Source: Cohnella cholangitidis (GTDB lineage Bacteria > Bacillota > Bacilli > Paenibacillales > Paenibacillaceae). Taken from it: a stretch of DNA of 64,000 bases. The notes beneath the pieces were generated by a model. The model saw nothing but the letters and a program-made list of their open reading frames with translations. It searched no databases and had not been told where the DNA came from. The translations under genes and the position numbers were made by a program. Shown here in pieces: positions 42,857 through 50,634 of the stretch (the stretch's first letter is position 1; every line of letters begins with the position of its first letter). The DNA lies in the NCBI RefSeq assembly GCF_014107495.1, contig NZ_CP041969.1, positions 4,141,501 to 4,205,500 of the forward strand, read 5' to 3'.

Positions 42857-43513
42857 ATGATCCGTATATTGCTTGTTGACGATCATGCCGTCGTTCGTTC
42901 CGGGCTGGCGATGCTGCTGGGAGCCAAGGAGGACATGGAAGTCGTCGGAGAAGCGGCGGAAGGGGAGGAAGCGATCGCCAAAGCGATGCAATTTCTGCCG
43001 GACGTCGTGCTCATGGATCTCAGCATGCCCCATGGCAAGGACGGGCTAAGCACGACCGCGGAATTAAAGAAGAAGCTGCCGAATACGTCCGTGTTGATCC
43101 TGACGATGCATGACGACGAAGAATATTTGTTCCGCGCCATTCATCTCGGGGCGTCCGGGTATATTCTGAAGAGCTCGCCGCATGACGAGATGATTAGCGC
43201 CATCCGCCACGTAGCGGCCGGCAATGCGTATTTGCACCCGACGGCCACGAAGAAATTGATGGGCGAATATTTGGAGAAGCTGAAGCAAGGCGGCGACCAA
43301 GGCACTTTCGAGTCGTTGTCCGAGCGGGAGCGGGAAATTCTGGCCAAGGTAGCGCAAGGCTATACGAATAAAGACATTGCCGAACAGCTCGTCATTAGCG
43401 TCAAGACGGTAGAATCGCACAAGAGCAACCTGATGGACAAACTCAATCTCAAAACGAGGCCGGATCTGGTCAAGTTCGCGATGAAGAAGGGGCTGCTTAA
43501 TTTTGACGCTTGA
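42857..43513 (+). CDS. NreC-like NarL/LuxR response regulator
   Basis: A 218-residue regulator with receiver Asp in DVVLMDLSMP (about residue 54) and LuxR HTH in LSEREREILAKVAQGYTNKDIAEQLVISVKTVESHKSNL. It closely follows the NreC/DegU pattern. GAGGCGGG precedes ATG. The kinase gene overlaps its end by 11 bp. It probably activates nitrate/nitrite respiration genes, none of which are in this window. Confidence 0.9.
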   Translation: MIRILLVDDHAVVRSGLAMLLGAKEDMEVVGEAAEGEEAIAKAMQFLPDVVLMDLSMPHGKDGLSTTAELKKKLPNTSVLILTMHDDEEYLFRAIHLGASGYILKSSPHDEMISAIRHVAAGNAYLHPTATKKLMGEYLEKLKQGGDQGTFESLSEREREILAKVAQGYTNKDIAEQLVISVKTVESHKSNLMDKLNLKTRPDLVKFAMKKGLLNFDA

Positions 43514-44552
43514 TCATAACGGGTATACTTCGTCCTCCGGCGGATCGCTGGAACAGACGCTGAAGCAACTGTCCGATCTGAAGTACGCGTTGGATGAAGC
43601 CTCGATCGTGGCGGTAACCGACCGAAGCGGCAAAATCCAATACGTCAACGACAGGTTCTGCGAGATCTCGCGTTACTCCAGGGAGGAATTGCTTGGCAAG
43701 GATCACCGGATTATTAATTCCGGACATCATGGGCGATCGTTCATGCAAGAGCTGTGGAGCACGATCGGCTCGGGAAAAGTATGGCGCGGCGAGATTAAAA
43801 ACCGCAACAAGGACGGCCATTATTACTGGGTGGATACGACGATCGTTCCGTTCTTGAACGAAGAAGGCAAGCCCTATCAATACTTGGCGATTCGTCACGA
43901 AGTCACCGCAAGAAAAAACGCCGAGGAAGAGCTGCAGCTGCTTCTCTCCCAAATGATGCAAATCCAGGAGGAGGAACGAAGACGGTTTTCCCGCGATCTT
44001 CACGACGGCATCGGGCAAAGCTTGTTCTCGTTGCTGATCTCCTTGGATACGATCATTTCCGGCGGCGCTTACGAGCGATTGGCCGTTCTGCGGGAAGACG
44101 TCGCCCATCTGATGGCCGACGTTCGAGGCTTGGCGTGGGAGCTTAGGCCATCGGTACTCGACGATCTTGGAGTTATTCCGGCATTGCGCACTTATTTCGA
44201 CACGTACTCCAAGCATTACGGAATTCAAGTTCAATTTGAATCCGACTTGCGAAGAAGGTTGAGCATTAAAGAGGAAACGACGATCTACCGGATCATTCAA
44301 GAAGCTTTAATGAATCTGGGCAAACACGCGGACGTGGAGGAAGCTTCGGTTGCGGTTCGCGATTGCGGAGCCTGCGTCGAGGTAACGATCGAGGATCGGG
44401 GCAAAGGATTTGCCCGGGACGGCGGAACGAAAGGCGTAGGGTTGTTCAGCATGGAGGAACGCGCGCGAGCGATCGGCGGAGAGCTTCGCATTCAATCCGT
44501 CCCCGGCAAAGGGACGAAAGTCGTGCTGATCTTGCCTCAAGGCGAACAATAG
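43503..44552 (+). CDS. NreB-like cytoplasmic PAS sensor histidine kinase
   Basis: A 349-residue soluble kinase: one PAS domain (~25-140, AVTDRSGKIQYVNDRFCEISRYSREELLG), a coiled coil, HisKA_3 phosphoacceptor in RRRFSRDLHDGIGQSLFSLL (~160-180) and HATPase_c (IIQEALMNLGKHA; KGVGLFSMEERARAIGG). Staphylococcal NreB binds an oxygen-sensitive [4Fe-4S] cluster through four PAS cysteines; this PAS has a single Cys, so oxygen sensing is probably left to Fnr. The start is TTG 43503 behind AAGGGG. Confidence 0.88.
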   Translation: MTLDHNGYTSSSGGSLEQTLKQLSDLKYALDEASIVAVTDRSGKIQYVNDRFCEISRYSREELLGKDHRIINSGHHGRSFMQELWSTIGSGKVWRGEIKNRNKDGHYYWVDTTIVPFLNEEGKPYQYLAIRHEVTARKNAEEELQLLLSQMMQIQEEERRRFSRDLHDGIGQSLFSLLISLDTIISGGAYERLAVLREDVAHLMADVRGLAWELRPSVLDDLGVIPALRTYFDTYSKHYGIQVQFESDLRRRLSIKEETTIYRIIQEALMNLGKHADVEEASVAVRDCGACVEVTIEDRGKGFARDGGTKGVGLFSMEERARAIGGELRIQSVPGKGTKVVLILPQGEQ

Positions 44553-44560
44553 GAATAACG

Positions 44561-44592
44561 GAACGGCCCTTCGGATTATCGAAGGGCCGTTC
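44561..44592. terminator. Bidirectional intrinsic terminator
   Basis: GAACGGCCCTTCG and CGAAGGGCCGTTC form a perfect 13-bp stem with a 6-nt loop between the convergent kinase and ypdA genes. Confidence 0.8.
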
Positions 44593-44615
44593 GTCATATG
44601 CAATCACGATTGCCC

Positions 44616-45626
44616 TTACGTAAGCCGGGCAATACGGCGCGCGATTAATTGTCCGTGATGGCGCCCGCTTTCAATGAAAATTTCGTTCGCTTCCCGTCCG
44701 GCTGCGATAACCCCGGCGATGAACAGGCCCGGAACGTTCGTCTCCATCGTCTCGGGATCAAAGGTAGGAATAGTCGATTCGGCATCTACTTCGGCCCCGG
44801 CATTCGTTAGCAAAGTCCGTTCCGGGCGGAAACCCGTCAAGGCCAGCACGAAGTCGTTGTCCAGCGTATAGGAAGGGCTGCCTTGCTCGGGCTGTATCGT
44901 AATGTTGTATTCGTTGATGGATACGACGCGGGAGGAGAACAGCATTCGAACTTTGCCCTTGTTCACCATGCTTTCGAATAGCGGTTTCACCCAAGGTTTA
45001 ATGCTCGGAGAGTATTGATCGCCGCGATACACGACCGTAATCTCCGCTCCTACCCGCAATAATTCCATGGCGGCATCCACTGCCGAATTATTGCCGCCGA
45101 TTATAGCTACTTTCATTCCGGTATAAGGATGGGCCTCACGGAAAAAATGGCTGACCTTCGCCAAATCCTCTCCTGGGATGCCCAACAGGTTAGGATGATC
45201 GAAGTATCCGGTGGCCACGACGACATGTTTCGTTTCATAGACGAGCGTCGCTCCGAACCGATCGACGGTTTCCACCCGGAACTCCCCGTTAGCTTGGGGC
45301 TCGATGGAAACCGCGTTCTCGTAAGCGCGAATGCGCAAGCCTCGGCGCAGGGCGACGTCCCGATAATACTGCAGCGCTTCGCGGCGGGTCGGCTTGTCGT
45401 TCGGGCTAGTAAAAGGAATGCCGCCGATCTCGAGCAATTCGGTCGTGCTGAAAAACTGCATGTAAGTCGGATATTGATAGATGGAATGGACGACGGCGTT
45501 CTTCTCGATCAGCAGCGGCTCGATTCCGACGGCTTGCAGCTCTAGAGCTGCCGATAGGCCGCACGGGCCGGCTCCGATCACGATTGCTTGTTCGAGTTGC
45601 ATACTTGGATTGATTTGTTTGGTCAT
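44616..45626 (-). CDS. ypdA: YpdA-type FAD-dependent bacillithiol disulfide reductase
   Basis: A 336-residue flavoprotein of the thioredoxin-reductase-like group. FAD motif GAGPCGLSAALEL starts at residue 18, NADPH motif is in VAIIGGNNSAVDAAMELL, and the YpdA-specific region YQYPTYMQFFSTTELLEIGG lacks a CxxC pair. It probably recycles oxidised bacillithiol using NADPH. ATG 45626 follows GGAG at 10 bp; the long reading to 45884 is not supported. It is divergent from doxX, with a perfect Fnr box between them. Confidence 0.9.
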   Translation of the reverse strand: MTKQINPSMQLEQAIVIGAGPCGLSAALELQAVGIEPLLIEKNAVVHSIYQYPTYMQFFSTTELLEIGGIPFTSPNDKPTRREALQYYRDVALRRGLRIRAYENAVSIEPQANGEFRVETVDRFGATLVYETKHVVVATGYFDHPNLLGIPGEDLAKVSHFFREAHPYTGMKVAIIGGNNSAVDAAMELLRVGAEITVVYRGDQYSPSIKPWVKPLFESMVNKGKVRMLFSSRVVSINEYNITIQPEQGSPSYTLDNDFVLALTGFRPERTLLTNAGAEVDAESTIPTFDPETMETNVPGLFIAGVIAAGREANEIFIESGRHHGQLIARRIARLT

Positions 45627-45742
45627 GTCTGGTTTTCTCCATCTGATTCTTTTGCTCTCTATTGTATCACGATATGCGGATTCATCCGAAATTCCGTCCA
45701 TCCTTCCTTTACGAAGGAGGTTCATCATTTCGACACGTAATT

Positions 45743-45785
45743 TGTGATTTAATTCACATTCTTTTATTTGTTTAAGAGTCATAAT
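45743..45785 (+). promoter_or_regulatory. Fnr-dependent promoter of the DoxX gene
   Basis: A perfect TGTGA-N6-TCACA box (45743-45758, centre 45750.5) lies upstream of a CATAAT -10 (45780-45785). The predicted +1 near 45792 puts the box centre at -41.5, the class II activator position, and no -35 hexamer is needed. Confidence 0.8.
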
Positions 45786-45832
45786 GAGGGTGTAAGAAAA
45801 AGACGCGTACAAGAGAATGGGAGATGGCCGCA

Positions 45833-46366
45833 ATGGTGATGAAATTTCTAAGAGAAAACGTATGGGCTGCGGTGGCATTGACATTGATTCGTATCTATCT
45901 GGGCTGGCAATGGATGGAGGCGGGTTGGCATAAATTAACGGGTGACCAAGCGTTCAGCGCCGCGGGCTTCCTGAAAAACGCGATTACGAACCCGGTTGCC
46001 GACAAAGCGACGCAGGAAGCGATCTATCCGACGTATACGGCATTCCTGGAGAACTTTGCGTTACCGAACGTGAAGATCATTAACTTCCTGATTCCGTTAG
46101 GAGAATTTCTGGTCGGATTAGGTCTGATCGTTGGGGGATTAACGGCCGCAGCCGCCTTCTTCGGACTGATGATGAACTTCCTGTTCTTGTTCGCCGGTAC
46201 GGTAAGCACTAACCCATGGTTGACCCTGATCGGCGTGATCGTATTGTTCGCAGGCGCCAATGCAGGCAAGTTCGGCCTTGACTACTTCCTGCTTCCGTGG
46301 ATCCGCAAAGGCTGGGCGAAGCTGACGAAGCGCGGCGGCGGGCAAACGACCCAAGCGAGATTATAA
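45833..46366 (+). CDS. DoxX family membrane protein
   Basis: A 177-residue inner-membrane protein with four helices. ALTLIRIYLGWQWMEAGWHKL is the DoxX signature, followed by INFLIPLGEFLVGLGLIVGGL and GTVSTNPWLTLIGVIVLFAGANAGKFGLDY. Family members take part in quinone-linked thiosulfate oxidation in some organisms and in redox stress protection in others. ATG 45833 is chosen because GGGAG lies nine bp upstream; ATG 45824 touches it. Expression is predicted to be Fnr-activated at low oxygen. Confidence 0.88.
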   Translation: MVMKFLRENVWAAVALTLIRIYLGWQWMEAGWHKLTGDQAFSAAGFLKNAITNPVADKATQEAIYPTYTAFLENFALPNVKIINFLIPLGEFLVGLGLIVGGLTAAAAFFGLMMNFLFLFAGTVSTNPWLTLIGVIVLFAGANAGKFGLDYFLLPWIRKGWAKLTKRGGGQTTQARL

Positions 46367-46387
46367 CGCGGCTTATGCTTAGAATAA

Positions 46388-46425
46388 AAGCCAACTGTTC
46401 CTTTAACGGAACGGTTGGCTTTTTG
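46388..46425. terminator. Bidirectional intrinsic terminator
   Basis: AGCCAAC.GTTCC pairs with GGAAC.GTTGGCT followed by TTTTT, between the convergent doxX and padR-type genes. Confidence 0.85.
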
Positions 46426-46427
46426 GG

Positions 46428-46982
46428 TCAGTTCTCTTCGGAAGGAATAGCCGAGAGCACCCACTCGCACCATTGAATGTTGGTCCGGGTGCTCATGAGC
46501 GCTTTGTTAAGCAAAATATACGCGCCGATCAGAGGAGAATCGAAGGACGGGAACTCGTTCTCCCTTAAGCCGCCCATCTGTTGGATTTGGCGAATCCGAT
46601 CCTCGATCCGGCCGATTTTCATCCGATAATGTTCAAGGCGGGCAAGGAACAGCTTGCGGGAGATGTCCGGTTTCACGAGCGATATGCAGTAAGCTTTAAG
46701 CATGAGTTCGTCGCGCATGACCGGATCGGAAGCGGGTTCGGTTAGCCAAGTCCGCAGGCAATCGATCCCTTTGTCCGTAATGGAGTATACCTTCTTATCC
46801 GGCTTATCGCTCTGCGAGACTAGCTCGTAAGTGAGTTGCTGTTCCTTCTCCAAATTCGCGAGCAGAGGATAGATCTGACTATGTTTCGCCGGCCAGAAGG
46901 GCTGAATTCTCAGCATTAAATCATATCCGGACAAGGGGGAATGGGATAATAAGCTTAGCAATCCGTACGCAAGGGTGTTCAT
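46428..46982 (-). CDS. PadR family transcriptional regulator
   Basis: A 184-residue regulator with the N-terminal PadR winged helix (YGLLSLLSHSPLSGYDLMLRI; HSQIYPLLANLEKEQQLTYEL; KKVYSITDKGIDCLRTWL) and a C-terminal helical dimerisation domain. It is divergent from the DHA2 exporter gene and probably represses it. An ATGTA-N5-TACAT palindrome lies next to the exporter start. Confidence 0.92.
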   Translation of the reverse strand: MNTLAYGLLSLLSHSPLSGYDLMLRIQPFWPAKHSQIYPLLANLEKEQQLTYELVSQSDKPDKKVYSITDKGIDCLRTWLTEPASDPVMRDELMLKAYCISLVKPDISRKLFLARLEHYRMKIGRIEDRIRQIQQMGGLRENEFPSFDSPLIGAYILLNKALMSTRTNIQWCEWVLSAIPSEEN

Positions 46983-47058
46983 GGACGGGCCTCCAGGAAA
47001 TACAAACTTTTGACAGATGTAAATTTCAGTAGTATGATAACTCTCCGACCTTTAAAAT

Positions 47059-47073
47059 ATGTAAAAAATACAT
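47059..47073. promoter_or_regulatory. Candidate PadR operator
   Basis: ATGTA-AAAAA-TACAT, a perfect palindrome 28 bp before the exporter ATG, with a further TACAT copy at 47077. PadR sites commonly carry ATGT...ACAT arms. Confidence 0.55.
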
Positions 47074-47101
47074 AGATACATGGGAGAGTGGAGAGAAGAA
47101 G

Positions 47102-48562
47102 ATGAGCAATAGCAACAACATTCAACAAATACGTTTTATGCCGATAATGGTTGCAATTTTTATCGGTTCGTTCTTATGTATTCTAGCTTCGAGCACGATC
47201 AATATCGCGTTGGAAATTTTGAAGGATCACTTTCATACGTCGCTCGATTCCGTCACTTGGACTTTAACCGGATTTATGCTCGCGATGGGCACGACGGCGC
47301 CTATCGTTGGTTATTTAGGGGAGAAGTTCAGTTACAAGAGGCTGTATTTATTCTCGTTGATCGGCTTTACGGTTACTTCCGCGTTGTGCGCGGCCGCTTG
47401 GAACGAGACGTCGCTAATCGCGTTTCGGGTATTGCAAGGGGCGTTCAGCGGATTGATCATTCCGGCTACGATGTCCATTATCTATCAAATTATACCACGG
47501 GAAAAGCAAGCGATGGCGATCGCGCTATGGGGCTTGGCTTCGATGATGGCGCCTGCCTTCGGTCCGACGCTAAGCGGATGGCTGCTGGAAAACTACGATT
47601 GGCAATGGCTGTTCCTCATGAACGTGCCGATCGGCCTGATTGCGATCTGGTGCGTAGCGGTCTATATTCCCTATTACCGGCTTAGCGTACCTAAGAGCTT
47701 CGATGCGTTCGGGTTCCTTACGGTCATTCTCAGCAGCGCGGCTTTGCTTCTTGCTCTAGGCCAAGGCCACAATTGGGGATGGGGATCTTGGAAAATCGTA
47801 TCGTTGCTCGTCGGCGGTTCGATCACGCTTGTTCTCTTCATATGGAGAGAGCTTACGGCGAAGACGCCTCTGCTGAATTTGCGAGTGTTCAAGAACGGGA
47901 GATACACTCTCAATCTCATCATCGCTAACATTCTAACGATCAGCTTGTATTCGGGTACGTTCCTTACCCCGGTGTTCTTGCAGAGAATCCAGCATGTGTC
48001 CGCGATGGATACGGGGTTGATCCTGCTGCCGGCTTCGCTCGCCATGGCTCTGGTCATGCCGATCGTAGGCAAGCTATACGGAATTGTCGGACCTCGTTGG
48101 CTTATGGTCGTGGGCATCGTGTTGCTCTCGGTCGGAACGTTGACGTTAAGCTGGCTCAGCATCGATGTGTCGCATACGTACATCCTGTTCTGGATGATCG
48201 TCCGCAACTTGGGAATCGCGCTCGTCATGATGCCTTCTAGCAACGCCGGCATGGAGCTCGTTCCGCGCGAGCTGTCCGGCCATGCGTCCGCGATCATGAA
48301 CTGGACCCGCAACGTGTTCGGCTCGTTCGCGATCGCGATCTTTACGACGCTGCTGGCAACGCGGTCTACTCACCATGGCATGGATTTCGCCATGGCCGGC
48401 GAGACCGATAAAGCGTTCATATCGATGATGTCGTTCACGATGAGCGTTAACGACGTTTATCTCATCGCTACCTTTATCGCGATCGCGGCGCTGCCGCTTA
48501 GCCTGTTCGTGGGCAAAGTCAAGCAACCGCAAGAAGATCGGCTTAAGCAAGACGCCGCTTGA
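47102..48562 (+). CDS. DHA2 family MFS multidrug exporter
   Basis: A 486-residue inner-membrane proton-driven exporter with 14 predicted helices, of the EmrB/QacA type. Diagnostic segments are SVTWTLTGFMLAMGTTAPIVGYLGEKFSYKRLYL (motif A region) and GPTLSGWLLENYDWQWLFLMNVPIGLIAI (motif C region). ATG follows AGAGTGGAGAGAAG. It is divergent from a PadR-type regulator and is followed by a strong terminator. The substrate is unknown. Confidence 0.92.
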   Translation: MSNSNNIQQIRFMPIMVAIFIGSFLCILASSTINIALEILKDHFHTSLDSVTWTLTGFMLAMGTTAPIVGYLGEKFSYKRLYLFSLIGFTVTSALCAAAWNETSLIAFRVLQGAFSGLIIPATMSIIYQIIPREKQAMAIALWGLASMMAPAFGPTLSGWLLENYDWQWLFLMNVPIGLIAIWCVAVYIPYYRLSVPKSFDAFGFLTVILSSAALLLALGQGHNWGWGSWKIVSLLVGGSITLVLFIWRELTAKTPLLNLRVFKNGRYTLNLIIANILTISLYSGTFLTPVFLQRIQHVSAMDTGLILLPASLAMALVMPIVGKLYGIVGPRWLMVVGIVLLSVGTLTLSWLSIDVSHTYILFWMIVRNLGIALVMMPSSNAGMELVPRELSGHASAIMNWTRNVFGSFAIAIFTTLLATRSTHHGMDFAMAGETDKAFISMMSFTMSVNDVYLIATFIAIAALPLSLFVGKVKQPQEDRLKQDAA

Positions 48563-48582
48563 TCAATAGGCGCTATACTTGG

Positions 48583-48622
48583 AACCGGATGCTAGAAGAT
48601 TTACTTCTGGCATCCGGTTTTT
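48583..48622 (+). terminator. Intrinsic terminator of the exporter gene
   Basis: AACCGGATGC pairs with GCATCCGGTT, inner AAG with CTT, then TTTTT. Confidence 0.85.
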
Positions 48623-48656
48623 GCGTTGGCCGGGAGTGTGCTGGTTGCCGCGATGA

Positions 48657-48682
48657 AATAACTGTAAAACTACAGTTATTTT
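48657..48682. terminator. AT-rich hairpin at the argC 3' side
   Basis: AATAACTGTA-aaac-TACAGTTATT is a perfect 10-bp stem with a T run on the plus strand. It may terminate argC on the minus strand only weakly. Confidence 0.5.
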
Positions 48683-48721
48683 TGTTGTCGTTAATGGTAA
48701 AGCGAAAAAGTTACCTCATAC

Positions 48722-49666
48722 TTACTTTAAACCTAGATCTTCATCAAATCCGAGCATCATGTTCATATTTTGAATAGCAGCCCCTGAGGCCCCTTTTCCA
48801 AGATTATCGAATCTAGATAGTAGTAAGATTTCGTCTTTATTTCCAAAAACGAATAGATCTAAATAATTCGTATGATTGCATTCCAAGACATTAAAGAAAC
48901 CGTCCTCAAGGTAGGCGTCCGACTCGTACGGCATTACACGGATAAATCGCTCATCTTTATAATAAGCGGCGAGTACCGCTTGAACTTCTTTAGCCGTTAT
49001 TTGCTTTAGAAACATTTTTGGAAACAAAGGAATAGATAGTGCAAGACCTTGATAATAGCTCCCGACAATGGGAGTAAATAGGGGTGCGGAGTTTAACCCG
49101 GAATGCAGTTGCATTTCTGGAAGATGTTTGTGATTCAGACTTAGCGCATAGTGTCTTGGTGCAAACAGCTGATCGCTTTTTGAGTCCGAATAGGCAGATA
49201 TAAGTTTTTTACCCCCGCCGCTGTATCCTGTAATCGAATAGCAAGTAGCAGGATAATCCTTCGGGATAATACCTTCAGCTACAAGAGGTCGAATAGCTAA
49301 AATAAAACCTGTCGCGTGGCATCCCGGGACGGATACTCTAGTTGAATTTTGGATGCTATTTCTTTGGTGTTTGTGCAATTCGGGTAGTCCGTACGTCCAT
49401 TCAAGATTGGTTCTAAAAGCAGTGCTTGCATCGATGATTTTGGTCCTTTTGTTCCTTACCATCGAAACGGCTTCTTTCGAGGCCGAATCCGGGAGACAAA
49501 GGAATACTAGATCTGCTTCGTTGATTAATGAACTACGGGCATCCCTATCCTTTCGCGACTCGGAATCAATCTTGATTACTTCTACGTTCGAATTCTTGGA
49601 TAAATAATCATGTATTTTTAAGCCTGTTGTACCGTCTTGCCCATCCACAAATATTTGATATCGCAC
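48722..49666 (-). CDS. argC: N-acetyl-gamma-glutamyl-phosphate reductase
   Basis: A 314-residue short-type ArgC, which makes N-acetylglutamate semialdehyde with NADPH in arginine synthesis. It opens with RYQIFVDGQDGTTGLKI, and the catalytic Cys116 lies in VSVPGCHATG. The start is GTG 49666 behind AGAGGTGG. The coding DNA is clearly more AT-rich than its neighbours, and no other arg genes are present, so it was probably acquired or displaced. Its promoter overlaps two ArgR-like half boxes in perfect symmetry, which supports arginine control. Confidence 0.9.
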   Translation of the reverse strand: MRYQIFVDGQDGTTGLKIHDYLSKNSNVEVIKIDSESRKDRDARSSLINEADLVFLCLPDSASKEAVSMVRNKRTKIIDASTAFRTNLEWTYGLPELHKHQRNSIQNSTRVSVPGCHATGFILAIRPLVAEGIIPKDYPATCYSITGYSGGGKKLISAYSDSKSDQLFAPRHYALSLNHKHLPEMQLHSGLNSAPLFTPIVGSYYQGLALSIPLFPKMFLKQITAKEVQAVLAAYYKDERFIRVMPYESDAYLEDGFFNVLECNHTNYLDLFVFGNKDEILLLSRFDNLGKGASGAAIQNMNMMLGFDEDLGLK

Positions 49667-49696
49667 ATTCCCACCTCTTACCATTTTATTTATTGT

Positions 49697-49730
49697 GAAT
49701 AATTATATATTTATCTGTATAATTATTCAA
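49697..49730 (-). promoter_or_regulatory. argC promoter with paired ArgR/AhrC-like boxes
   Basis: Minus-strand TTGAAT (49725-49730), 17 bp and a perfect TATAAT (49702-49707). Two 11-bp arms, GAATAATTATA (49697-49707) and its exact complement (49718-49728), are 21 bp apart centre to centre, two helical turns. They cover the -10 and -35 and resemble the ARG box core TGAATWWWWATTCA. Confidence 0.72.
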
Positions 49731-49800
49731 TGTGTGATGCGCGAATTAACGCCTTGAGCTTGGTAAATTTAAGGTACGGGGTAGCTGCAGCATTTTTTCA

Positions 49801-49809
49801 TGCTATAAT
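49801..49809 (+). promoter_or_regulatory. Extended -10 promoter of the second preQ1-controlled gene
   Basis: TGCTATAAT combines TGn with a perfect TATAAT. The start near 49816 precedes the riboswitch by about 20 nt. Confidence 0.65.
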
Positions 49810-49834
49810 TAGGCGTTTGCTCCGCAAAAGCGGA

Positions 49835-49873
49835 GCGCGGTTCGCAAACTCCCGCGTTAACAAAACTAGGAGG
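49835..49873 (+). ncRNA. PreQ1-I riboswitch, translational type
   Basis: CGCGG (49836-49840) and CCGCG (49852-49856) form P1, the loop begins TTCGCAAACTC, and the tail TTAACAAAACTAGG supplies the pseudoknot. The last AGG of the aptamer is part of the AGGAGG ribosome site of the next gene, so ligand binding would hide it. A stable hairpin GCTCCGC-aaaa-GCGGAGC precedes it. Confidence 0.85.
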
Positions 49874-49882
49874 ATGATTCAT

Positions 49883-50563
49883 ATGTTTAATCTCGGTTGG
49901 GGCGTGCTGTTCGTCCTGGTCAACTTTGCGCTGTTCTTGATCTGCTACAGGCTGTTCGGCAAGATGGGCTTGTACGCTTGGATCGCGGCGGCGGTCGTGC
50001 TGGCCAATATCCAGGTCGTCAAGACGATAGGCATGTTCGGGTTCGTCATGACGCTCGGCAATACGATGTACGGCACGATCTATCTTACGACGGACTTATT
50101 GAACGAGAAGTACGGGGAGAAGGAAGCGAAAAAAGCGGTATGGTTCGGGTTTTTCTTCTTGCTCATGTCGACGGCCATCATGCAGATGGTGCTCGTGTTC
50201 GAGCCTCAGGAGACGGATTTCGGGCAACCGGCGCTTCAGACGATATTCGGTTTGGCTCCGCGAATCGCGCTAGGAAGCTTGGCCGCTTATTTAATCAGCC
50301 AGTTCCTCGACGTTAAGCTGTTCAGCAGGCTCAAGGTGAAATATCCGACGAGAAGCCAGCTATGGATTCGCAACAACGGAAGCACGGGAGTAAGCCAACT
50401 GGTCGATACGCTCGTTTTCTGTTCGATCGCTTTTGCTGGGGAATATCCTTGGGACATTTGGTGGGAAATCGTCATCACCACCTACGTGCTTAAATTCATC
50501 ATTTCGGTGTCATCGACTCCGATCATTTACTGGGCGAGAAACTTTAAATTCAAAACCGAATAG
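49883..50563 (+). CDS. VUT/YhhQ-like queuosine precursor transporter
   Basis: A 226-residue inner-membrane protein with about six to seven helices, family VUT (DUF165/YhhQ). TLGNTMYGTIYLTTDLLNEKYGEKEAKKAVWFGF holds the family DLLNE.YG.KEA motif, and LVDTLVFCSIAF is also typical. It is expected to import preQ0, preQ1 or queuine. ATG 49883 is nine bp after the AGGAGG that lies inside the preQ1 riboswitch. It is more like canonical YhhQ than the paralogue at 37914. Confidence 0.9.
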   Translation: MFNLGWGVLFVLVNFALFLICYRLFGKMGLYAWIAAAVVLANIQVVKTIGMFGFVMTLGNTMYGTIYLTTDLLNEKYGEKEAKKAVWFGFFFLLMSTAIMQMVLVFEPQETDFGQPALQTIFGLAPRIALGSLAAYLISQFLDVKLFSRLKVKYPTRSQLWIRNNGSTGVSQLVDTLVFCSIAFAGEYPWDIWWEIVITTYVLKFIISVSSTPIIYWARNFKFKTE

Positions 50564-50591
50564 GATATATACTGCTTATCGGACCATAGAG

Positions 50592-50619
50592 AACCCCCAA
50601 GTCTGCCGACTTGGGGGTT
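50592..50619. terminator. Bidirectional intrinsic terminator
   Basis: AACCCCCAAGTC-tgcc-GACTTGGGGGTT, a perfect 12-bp stem between convergent stops at 50563 and 50635. Confidence 0.88.
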
Positions 50620-50634
50620 TAGTTATGATATCGT

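Noticed and set aside
45627..45884. N-terminal extension of YpdA
   Set aside because: The extra 86 residues are unrelated to the family, have no ribosome site and would run over the Fnr box and doxX promoter.
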